IMG/VR virus record: IMGVR_UViG_3300047471_000194
Coordinates: 1-28,059 of that record
Strand: one strand, 5' to 3'
Length of the DNA: 28,059 bases
Source: a virus
Within the stretch, counting starts at the first letter, position 1, and each line of letters starts with the position of its first letter. Under the pieces are notes generated by a model. That model worked only from the letters and a program-made list of their open reading frames with translations, did no database searches and had not been told where the DNA came from. Shown here in pieces: positions 7,529 through 13,141 of the stretch. The translations under genes and the position numbers were made by a program.

Positions 7529-8013
7529 TCGCCAAGCCTGAGACGTTCGACGCGCTGAATCGGAACGCGCAGCCCTACCCGTCCTTCCTGCTGCCGAAAG
7601 ACGGCGGGACGGCGCTGTCGTTGTTCGCAGCCGGGTTCTGGGGTTGGAACGACGGCATCCATCTGATCCGTGCCGGCCTGACCGTCGACTTCGTCGACAC
7701 TGACGCGGACAGGCTGTTCGAGATGACGCTGCTGATGCCAGAGGGACACGCCTTCCATGTCGACGACGCCTATGAGTTCGCCAGCCGCGCCGGCATGGAG
7801 GGCCGCGAGTGGGATGTCGTGTCGGTGGATCCGTTCATGGGTCACATGCAGGAGCGCTCCTGGGAGATGCTCTACCTGTGGCTGACGATCGCCCGCAAGA
7901 TGGTGACGCTCACCGTCAGAAGCGATGTGGAAGTGCTCGAGGATGACACCTGGGCGGCCTCGTACTTCCCTCGCAACGAGAAGGTCGGCTGGCTAGTGAT
8001 GCGCCGTGCTTGA
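7525..8013 (+). CDS. Rossmann-fold, class I methyltransferase-like protein
   Basis: 162 residues. The order of elements suggests a small SAM-dependent methyltransferase fold: a glycine-containing first loop after a strand (LSLFAAGFWGWNDGI, about 31-45), a second strand ending in an acidic residue (VDFVDTD, 54-60), and a motif IV-like strand WDVVSVDPF (96-104). The first loop lacks the classic GxGxG, so cofactor binding is uncertain. It is the first enzyme of the cassette, starting at a GTG that overlaps the microprotein stop and ending in an 8-base overlap with the next gene. Substrate unknown; with glycosyltransferases downstream, a sugar or acceptor modification is plausible. A degenerate non-catalytic Rossmann protein is the alternative. 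Confidence 0.5.
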   Translation: MIAKPETFDALNRNAQPYPSFLLPKDGGTALSLFAAGFWGWNDGIHLIRAGLTVDFVDTDADRLFEMTLLMPEGHAFHVDDAYEFASRAGMEGREWDVVSVDPFMGHMQERSWEMLYLWLTIARKMVTLTVRSDVEVLEDDTWAASYFPRNEKVGWLVMRRA

Positions 8014-8647
8014 GACGCTGGCGCTTCCCGTCGACCTCGTCGGTGACTGCGTCGAGGAAGGCTGCGCCGACCACGCGCAGCATCTGGCCGAAACGCTCGC
8101 CTCGATCCGCTACCAGAGAGGCGTGTCGATCATGGCCTGCCCCGCCTCGCTCGACGAGTGGCGCTCCGAGCATCGGACCGCGCGCAAGCGCAGCGACCGC
8201 TGTGAACGTCGCGGCTACATCGTCAACGAGGTCGACTACAGCCAGTACTCCGACGACATGTTCGCGATCAACACGTCCCTCGATGAGCGTCAAGGGCGAC
8301 CGATGGCGGCTGGCTACACGAAGTTCTGTGAGCGCGGACGGCTTGCCCAGTTCCCCTGCGACCTCCACAACACGCGCACCTACGGTGTCCTGTCACCACG
8401 CCTCAATCTCGTCGCCTATCTGACCTTGCATCGCAGCAACGAGCTCGCCATGGTGTCGATGATCCTCGGCCACGGTGACTATCTGCGTGACGAGGTCATG
8501 TACCTCCTGTTCGCCGGCATGGTCGAGGATCAGTCAGGCAACCCTGGCATCCTCTACTACAACCGCCACGACTCAGGGCAAGAGGGACTTCGCTTCTACA
8601 AGGAGCGCGTCGGGTTCAGGGAGGGGGATGTGGCATGGTCGACGTGA
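8006..8647 (+). CDS. GNAT-like acyltransferase
   Basis: 213 residues. The region from about 125 to 210 follows the GNAT pattern: strands around RLNLVAYLTLHR, a central LGHGDYLRDEVMYLLFAG segment, a strand GILYYNRHD, and the end signature GLRFYKERVGF followed by VAW. The N-terminal part is charged and helical with several Cys (C14, C20, C45, C66, C108, C118), which is not typical. It may transfer an acyl group to an amino sugar, which would pair logically with the deacetylase further down. Fold assignment is by pattern only. The GTG start overlaps the upstream stop and the 3' end overlaps the next glycosyltransferase by 13 bases. Confidence 0.5.
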   Translation: MLETLALPVDLVGDCVEEGCADHAQHLAETLASIRYQRGVSIMACPASLDEWRSEHRTARKRSDRCERRGYIVNEVDYSQYSDDMFAINTSLDERQGRPMAAGYTKFCERGRLAQFPCDLHNTRTYGVLSPRLNLVAYLTLHRSNELAMVSMILGHGDYLRDEVMYLLFAGMVEDQSGNPGILYYNRHDSGQEGLRFYKERVGFREGDVAWST

Positions 8648-9291
8648 CGATCATCAGCTGCCTGTACGGAGCAACCCACGACAACTACCTGTCCGACTGG
8701 TTGCACGCCGTCGGGATGCTCAACCCGGCACCGCGCGAAGTCGTCATCGGCACCGACCGCTACCGGCACATCACCAGCGTGCTCGAGGTGTTCCGCCGCC
8801 GCCAGAACAGGGACTCGTACCCGCAGGCTTTCCACCTGAACAGCGCGCTTGAGCAAGTGACGAGCGAATGGGTCTGGATCCACGACATCGACGACCTCGC
8901 CTTCCCTGATGCGCTCGAGGGGATCGAACAGGTCGACGCCGATGTCATCCAGTGCGGCTACGAGCGCAGTGATTGGGAGGTCTATCTTCCTCCCGTCATG
9001 GACAACGCTGAGATCTTGGCGCTCGACCACAATCCGTTCGTAGCCGGATCCTTTATCCGCACCGACATCCTGCTCGACGCCGGCGGGTTCCCTGACTGCG
9101 CGTTGCAGGACTGGGCGCTATGGCGCAGGCTCGCCACGATCGGTGCCGTGTTCGCTGCCGGCGACAGGCCGCGCTTCAAGTACATGCGCCACGGGCTGAC
9201 GCGGGGCGCGACAGAGTTGACGCTCGAGGAGCGCGGCAAGCACATGCGCGAGATGCTCCGCTGGGAGGACAGTCTTGCTGTCGCCAAGTGA
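8635..9291 (+). CDS. GT-A glycosyltransferase (family 2-like), first of three
   Basis: 218 residues with the GT-A layout: N-terminal strand VDVTIISCLYG, a helix, a second strand REVVIGTDRY, the region AFHLNSALEQVTSEWVWIHD containing the metal/nucleotide-sugar DxD at D84-D86, then PFVAGSFIRTDILLDAGGF and LQDWALWRRL (158-165), matching the acceptor-side E/D-D-W-x-L motif of family 2 enzymes. It is shorter than many family 2 enzymes but complete in motifs. It probably transfers a sugar from a nucleotide donor to a protein or glycan. It overlaps both neighbours (13 and 17 bases), so it is translated as part of the cassette. Confidence 0.78.
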   Translation: MVDVTIISCLYGATHDNYLSDWLHAVGMLNPAPREVVIGTDRYRHITSVLEVFRRRQNRDSYPQAFHLNSALEQVTSEWVWIHDIDDLAFPDALEGIEQVDADVIQCGYERSDWEVYLPPVMDNAEILALDHNPFVAGSFIRTDILLDAGGFPDCALQDWALWRRLATIGAVFAAGDRPRFKYMRHGLTRGATELTLEERGKHMREMLRWEDSLAVAK

Positions 9292-9871
9292 CGTGACCGC
9301 CGTGATCGTGACGCGCGGAGACGTTCCCCTCGATCCGATCATCGACACGCTCGTCTTCCCTGACGTGATCGTCTGGGACAACAGCCGCGAGGAGAAGGAC
9401 CAGATGACGTACGGACGGCTGCTCGGAGCGCTGCGAGCGGACACGGGGATCATCTACAGCCAGGACGACGACATCGTCCACTCGCCCGAGAACCAGATGC
9501 AGATCCTGGCCGCATACTCGGAGTCGTATCTCGTCGGCTGCATGTGGAAGGACTGGTCGGATGGAGCGCGACGGCAGGGGATCGAGGGGGGCTACGACGA
9601 TCTTGTCTTCCCAGGCTCAGGTTCGATCAGCAACCGCGAGCTCTGGGTCGACGCCCACCTCCGCTACCTGGAGCACTACCCACACGACGACTTCTTCCGC
9701 ATGTGGTCGGACACCATCATCGGCGTCATCACTCCGACCGTCCAGCTGCCGCTCCGCTTCGAGGAGCTCGACTGGGGCAACGACGACAACCGGATGGCGC
9801 ACATGGAGAACGCCGTCGAGTTGAAGACCGAGGCGATCCGGCGTGGCCGCGAGGTGCGAGATGCGTCCTAG
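9275..9871 (+). CDS. GT-A glycosyltransferase, second of three
   Basis: 198 residues. First strand DVTAVIVTRG, second strand DVIVWDNSRE (the donor-side aspartate of GT-A enzymes), a helix, then GIIYSQDDDIVH with the DxD at about 64-66, and a later DDFFRMWSDTIIGVITP segment on the acceptor side. It is not a close copy of the gene upstream, so the two probably catalyse different steps. The TTG start at 9275 is preferred because GGGAGGAC lies just upstream; the in-frame GTG at 9293 has no ribosome-binding site. It overlaps the next gene by 11 bases. Confidence 0.72.
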   Translation: MLSPSDVTAVIVTRGDVPLDPIIDTLVFPDVIVWDNSREEKDQMTYGRLLGALRADTGIIYSQDDDIVHSPENQMQILAAYSESYLVGCMWKDWSDGARRQGIEGGYDDLVFPGSGSISNRELWVDAHLRYLEHYPHDDFFRMWSDTIIGVITPTVQLPLRFEELDWGNDDNRMAHMENAVELKTEAIRRGREVRDAS

Positions 9872-10691
9872 AGCACCGTTCAACATGGCCGACCTGGAGG
9901 ATCTCGACACGCTGTTCATGTCGAAGGCCGACAGGGTCATCCCGCTGCGCGAGGTCGTCGCCGGCGATCGTGCCCCGAACGCGATCGGGATGCGCCACGA
10001 CTGCGACAGTCAAATGTCGCTCCTCACCGCTACGAATATGGCAGCGTGGGAGCAGAAGCGCGGTTACCGCTCCAGCTACTACATCCTCCACGGCTCCGGC
10101 TATTGGGATCAGCCAGGGTTCGAGTCCTACCTGGAGGTGATCGCGCTGCACGGCCATGAGATCGGGATCCACGTCAACGCGCTCGCGGACGCGCTCCGCA
10201 CCGGCCGCGACCCCGACGAGATCCTCGAGGAAGCACTCGCACGGCTGCGCGGACTTGGACACGATGTCGTCGGTGCCGCGGGCCACGGCGACAGGTTGTG
10301 CAGCTACGGAGCAGGAGATGGCGAGGCGTGGTTCGCCAACGACGAGCAGTTCCTCGAGTGCCGACGCGGGCAAGTGGGGGACACGATCGTCGAGGGAGGC
10401 GTGCGCGAGATCAACCGTGGCGCTGCCAGTCTGCTCTTGCAGCCTCGCCCGCTCGCTGACTTCGGCCTTGAGTACGAGGCGCTCTTCTGTGCTCTGCCGT
10501 TCAACTTTCGCTTCAGCGACTCCGGTGGCAAGTGGAACCCGGAAGATTTCATGCACATCGCGTCTCTGCTCAACGCGTACGTCACGACGACGGAAGCACC
10601 ACAGACGCCTGACGATCCGAAGCAGCTGCACATGCTGATCCACCCGGACTGGTGGGCCAACGCCTTCCACATGTCTCCGGTGGCCGCGTGA
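9861..10691 (+). CDS. NodB-like polysaccharide deacetylase
   Basis: 276 residues from ATG 9861, which has GAGGTG five bases upstream; an in-frame GTG at 9843 lacks such a site. The NodB/carbohydrate esterase 4 pattern is visible: RHDCD (45-49) for the catalytic base and metal aspartates, HGHEIGIHVN (97-106) with the H-x(4-5)-H metal pair, GHGD near 141-144, and LIHPDWW (259-265) for the late catalytic His. Such enzymes remove N-acetyl or O-acetyl groups from glycans. No signal peptide is seen, so it acts in the host cytoplasm, unlike most cell-wall deacetylases. Flanked on both sides by glycosyltransferases, it probably edits an acetylated sugar in the same pathway. Confidence 0.72.
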   Translation: MRPRAPFNMADLEDLDTLFMSKADRVIPLREVVAGDRAPNAIGMRHDCDSQMSLLTATNMAAWEQKRGYRSSYYILHGSGYWDQPGFESYLEVIALHGHEIGIHVNALADALRTGRDPDEILEEALARLRGLGHDVVGAAGHGDRLCSYGAGDGEAWFANDEQFLECRRGQVGDTIVEGGVREINRGAASLLLQPRPLADFGLEYEALFCALPFNFRFSDSGGKWNPEDFMHIASLLNAYVTTTEAPQTPDDPKQLHMLIHPDWWANAFHMSPVAA

Positions 10692-11449
10692 AGACGCTCT
10701 GGTTTGTCGTGCCGGTCCACGGTCGGCTGGAGCTCGCCAGGATCTGCCTGCGCCAGTTACGCCGGACATGCGACGCGCTGATCGAAGAGGGCGTCATGGC
10801 GAGCGCCGTGGTCGTGTCGGATGCGGACACGTTGGAGGATCTGTGGCCGCATGATCTCCGGTTCGGCTGGGTGATCCGAGAGAACGACTACACCTCCGCG
10901 AAGTTCAACGACGGCATCCAGCTAGCGACCGACCCGCGCTACAACCCGAACCCGGTCGACTACGTCGTCCCCTGCGGATCAGATGACTGGCTCGACCACA
11001 AACTTTTCACGGAACCTTTGCCCTCCGCGCATGAGATCTTCGGCTTCCAGCAGATGTCGTTCGTGCGCGAGGATGGCAGGGAAATCGTCTCTCCCACGAT
11101 CGGCTACAACGGAGGGTCGGGCATCAGGATCATCCCGCGCGAGTTGCTCGAGGCGCTCGATTACCGGCCTGCAGACGAGGACCGGATGCGCGGCTGCGAC
11201 ACGTCGATCCTGTCCAATATCCGTGTCGCGAACCCCCGCCTGGAGGTGAGGCATTGGCATCTTCACGCACGTCAGATCGTCGACTGGAAGACGCCCGGAC
11301 TCCAGTTGAACTCGTACAAAGAGGTGACCGCGATCCACGGGGCATCCTCACCGGACGACCCGTTCGAAGTTCTCGCGGACTGCTACCCGGCGGAAGCGCT
11401 GGAGGAGATGCGCGCCTATTACGCCGACCTCGTTTTGGCGGCGGCGTGA
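10688..11449 (+). CDS. GT-A glycosyltransferase, third of three
   Basis: 253 residues from GTG 10688, whose bases overlap the deacetylase stop (GTGA). First strand TLWFVVPVHGRLELARICL, donor-side strand AVVVSDAD, then AKFNDGIQLATDP and DYVVPCGSDDWL with the DxD-equivalent SDD at 98-100, followed by GYNGGSGIRIIPRELLEAL and a CDTSILSNI segment. The N-A/D-G-I-x-x-A and GSDDW pattern is typical of family 2 enzymes. An in-frame start at 10652 would overlap the upstream gene by 40 bases and is disfavoured. The stop overlaps the next tail gene start, so cassette and tail module are translated together. Confidence 0.75.
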   Translation: MKTLWFVVPVHGRLELARICLRQLRRTCDALIEEGVMASAVVVSDADTLEDLWPHDLRFGWVIRENDYTSAKFNDGIQLATDPRYNPNPVDYVVPCGSDDWLDHKLFTEPLPSAHEIFGFQQMSFVREDGREIVSPTIGYNGGSGIRIIPRELLEALDYRPADEDRMRGCDTSILSNIRVANPRLEVRHWHLHARQIVDWKTPGLQLNSYKEVTAIHGASSPDDPFEVLADCYPAEALEEMRAYYADLVLAAA

Positions 11450-11682
11450 AGTATCTGCTGCTGGAGGTGCAGGGCCAGCGCGAGTACCGGGGCCACCGTC
11501 CGGGCGAGCAGTTCGTGACGAGGCTCGACCCTGCGCTCGAGCGCGGCATCGCTCGCGGCAACGTGATCGTGGTTGCGGAGGTCGAGGCGAAGCTTTCGGA
11601 GGGCCAGTACGGACTCCCAGAGGATTGGCCGACGGGAGCGTCGGCTGATGCAACAGTCACCGAGAGAGGAGGAATCAAGTGA
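11446..11682 (+). CDS. Small protein upstream of the tail tube gene
   Basis: 78 residues from GTG 11446, overlapping the glycosyltransferase stop. It begins MKYLLLEVQGQREYRGHRPG and carries a GEQFVTRLDPALERGIARGN segment, then a polar tail. Small proteins with a G-x-x-P-G-E-x-F ... L-D...G.I pattern often precede tail tube genes in phages; I cannot name the family or role. Its end contains AGAGGAGG, the ribosome-binding site for the major tail protein, and its stop overlaps that gene's GTG. Confidence 0.65.
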   Translation: MKYLLLEVQGQREYRGHRPGEQFVTRLDPALERGIARGNVIVVAEVEAKLSEGQYGLPEDWPTGASADATVTERGGIK

Positions 11683-12086
11683 CGTACACCAAGAAGACCG
11701 CTCTCCACGATCGCATCACCATCGACGGCGTGGACATGAGCAACGCGTTCGACACGTTCGGCTTCACGTCGGACGACCAGGACGTGGACGTATCCGGCTT
11801 CAGCGTGTCAGGATCGGACGAGACGCTGTCCGGCACCCGCGCTGAGGGCTTCACCGGGGACGTGTTCATCACCAAGGAGACGGAAGCGCTCCTGTGGCCG
11901 CTCCACTACAACAGGACGATCTTCCAGGTCTCCTGGCAGCCGGACGGCCTGATCGACAACACCCGCACGACGTACCACGGCAACTGCCAGCTGCGGACGT
12001 ACGATCCGTCTGCGACTCGCGGCCAGCCGTACAAGACGACCGCGACGTTCCGTATCGCGGACACCAACGGAATCGGCACCTCGTAA
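11679..12086 (+). CDS. Major tail (tube) protein
   Basis: 135 residues, beta-rich: DRITIDGVDMSNAFDTFGF, VDVSGFSVSGSDETLSGTR, EGFTGDVFITKET, IFQVSWQPDGLIDNTRT, YHGNCQLRTYDPSATRGQ, TTATFRIADTNG. These alternating strands with G-T-R and R-G-Q turns are the pattern of siphovirus tail tube subunits. Its position before a frameshifted tail chaperone and the tape measure makes the call firm. It polymerises into the tube that DNA passes through. GTG start with a near-consensus ribosome-binding site (AGAGGAGG), consistent with high expression. Confidence 0.85.
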   Translation: MTYTKKTALHDRITIDGVDMSNAFDTFGFTSDDQDVDVSGFSVSGSDETLSGTRAEGFTGDVFITKETEALLWPLHYNRTIFQVSWQPDGLIDNTRTTYHGNCQLRTYDPSATRGQPYKTTATFRIADTNGIGTS

Positions 12087-12113
12087 GGAGATGCCCAACA
12101 GAAGGAGCTACGC

Positions 12114-12626
12114 GTGGCCGCTGAAACCACAACGGAGGAGCAGGAGTACGGATACACGATCGACGGTGAGGTTTATCCCGAGCCTGAGAACCTCACCATG
12201 GACGATCACCGCATCGTCAAGAAGTACACAGGGCTCAACTTCCGTGACCTAGCCGCCAAGTCGGCTGACCTCATGTACGTCGACCAGGACGGCATCGCCG
12301 CGATCATGCACATCTCGTACCGGCATGTCCATCCCGAGATGAGCTATGACGAGATCGCGGAGATCATCGGACGGCAGTCGCTCGAGGAGGCACAGGTCAG
12401 CCTCCAGAAGGTGGACGACGGTGAAGTCCCTTTGGACCCGGAGTCGACGCCGAAGCCCGACGAATCATCGCTGACAAGGAAGCCCTCTACGAGCAGTCCT
12501 TCTGGGACCGATTCGGAGAAGAGTTCGGACCGCTGGGTCGTGCCCCCCGGTACTACTGGGACTTCCGAATCGGAGCCGTCCTCCCCGCAGTCGGACCAGG
12601 AAACGACGGAGGTACTGGCGAGTTGA
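12114..12626 (+). CDS. Tail assembly chaperone, unshifted product
   Basis: 170 residues if read without a shift. GTG start with GAAGGAG six bases upstream. The first ~107 residues are an acidic helical domain (DHRIVKKYTGLNFRDLAAKS, MSYDEIAEIIGRQSLEEAQ) that fits the G part of lambda-type G/GT chaperones, which coat the tape measure during tail assembly. After residue 107 the frame becomes Ser/Thr/Pro-rich (STPKPDESSLTRKPSTSSPS) and is probably disordered; the same bases code for a well-folded-looking sequence in the -1 frame. It lies between tail tube and tape measure, the expected place. Confidence 0.8.
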   Translation: MAAETTTEEQEYGYTIDGEVYPEPENLTMDDHRIVKKYTGLNFRDLAAKSADLMYVDQDGIAAIMHISYRHVHPEMSYDEIAEIIGRQSLEEAQVSLQKVDDGEVPLDPESTPKPDESSLTRKPSTSSPSGTDSEKSSDRWVVPPGTTGTSESEPSSPQSDQETTEVLAS

Positions 12627-12694
12627 CTCCGGGGGATCTAATGGCGGCGCTCGAAGTGTTCGACGCCAAGTACTCGTCCGGGGAAGAGGACTAG
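12114..12694 (+). CDS. Tail assembly chaperone, -1 frameshift fusion product
   Basis: Join of 12114-12434 and 12434-12694: ribosomes slip back one base on C CCT TTG and continue for 86 codons to TAG 12692-12694, giving 193 residues. The -1 frame shows real-protein character: DAEARRIIADKEALYEQSFW, then DRFGEEFGPLGRAPRYYWDF, and an end GELTPGDLMAALEVFDAKYS. This frame has a stop at 12422-12424, six bases before the slippery site begins, so it cannot be reached from much further upstream. It has no good start of its own at the 5' side. The TAG abuts the next gene's ATG. This is the GT form of lambda-like chaperones. Confidence 0.82.
12428..12434 (+). other. -1 ribosomal slippery heptamer C CCT TTG
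   Basis: In the chaperone zero frame the codons read GTC CCT TTG, so the last base of GTC plus the next two codons form X XXY YYZ with X=C, Y=T, Z=G. After a one-base slip both tRNAs can re-pair with CCC and TTT in the first two positions. The -1 frame opens just before this site and stays open to 12694. I did not establish a specific stimulating hairpin downstream. Confidence 0.75.
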
Positions 12695-13141
12695 ATGGCC
12701 GGACGCCTCGAGAACCCGGTGATCGTGGCCGGATTCGCGCAACTGGAGCGCGATCTGAAGGCGACGAGTCCGCTGTTGTTGAAGGCGATGCGGACGGGCC
12801 TGACGATTGCTGTGCAGCCGATCAAGAAGGAGGCGGACAGGCTCGCCCTCACCAGGATCAGCGGCATGGCGCGGGCGAAGAAGGGTGCGGCGAAGAAGAA
12901 CTCGTTCATCGGTCCCGTGCTCCCAGCGTGGTCGGTGCAGAAGACGGGCCAGAACACCAAAGAGGTGTACATGGTCCCAACCGAGAAGGGCGCACGGGCC
13001 AGGGAGAACTCGGGCCTGCGCCGTCCGAACTTCGCGACCCTCATGCTCGGCAAATCGTATGACCCCGCGCTCGAGGGGAACCGTGTCCAGGTCTTGAACA
13101 CGGTTGACCATGTCATCGGCTCCGTGACGAGGACGTTCTAG
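12695..13141 (+). CDS. HK97 gp10-like / minor tail-completion protein
   Basis: 148 residues. It opens with VIVAGFAQLERDLKATSPLL followed by LKAMRTGLTIAVQPIKKEAD, the helical beginning typical of gp10-like tail completion proteins (a G-x-x-x-L-x-R-x-L motif then a long helix ending in A-x-x-x-P-I-x-x-x-A). The middle is Lys-rich, and the C-terminus has strands VQVLNTVDHVIGSVTRTF. In many siphophages this type lies near the tail terminator; here it sits between chaperone and tape measure, an uncommon place. The function is inferred from pattern. Starts directly after the frameshifted chaperone stop. Confidence 0.55.
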   Translation: MAGRLENPVIVAGFAQLERDLKATSPLLLKAMRTGLTIAVQPIKKEADRLALTRISGMARAKKGAAKKNSFIGPVLPAWSVQKTGQNTKEVYMVPTEKGARARENSGLRRPNFATLMLGKSYDPALEGNRVQVLNTVDHVIGSVTRTF

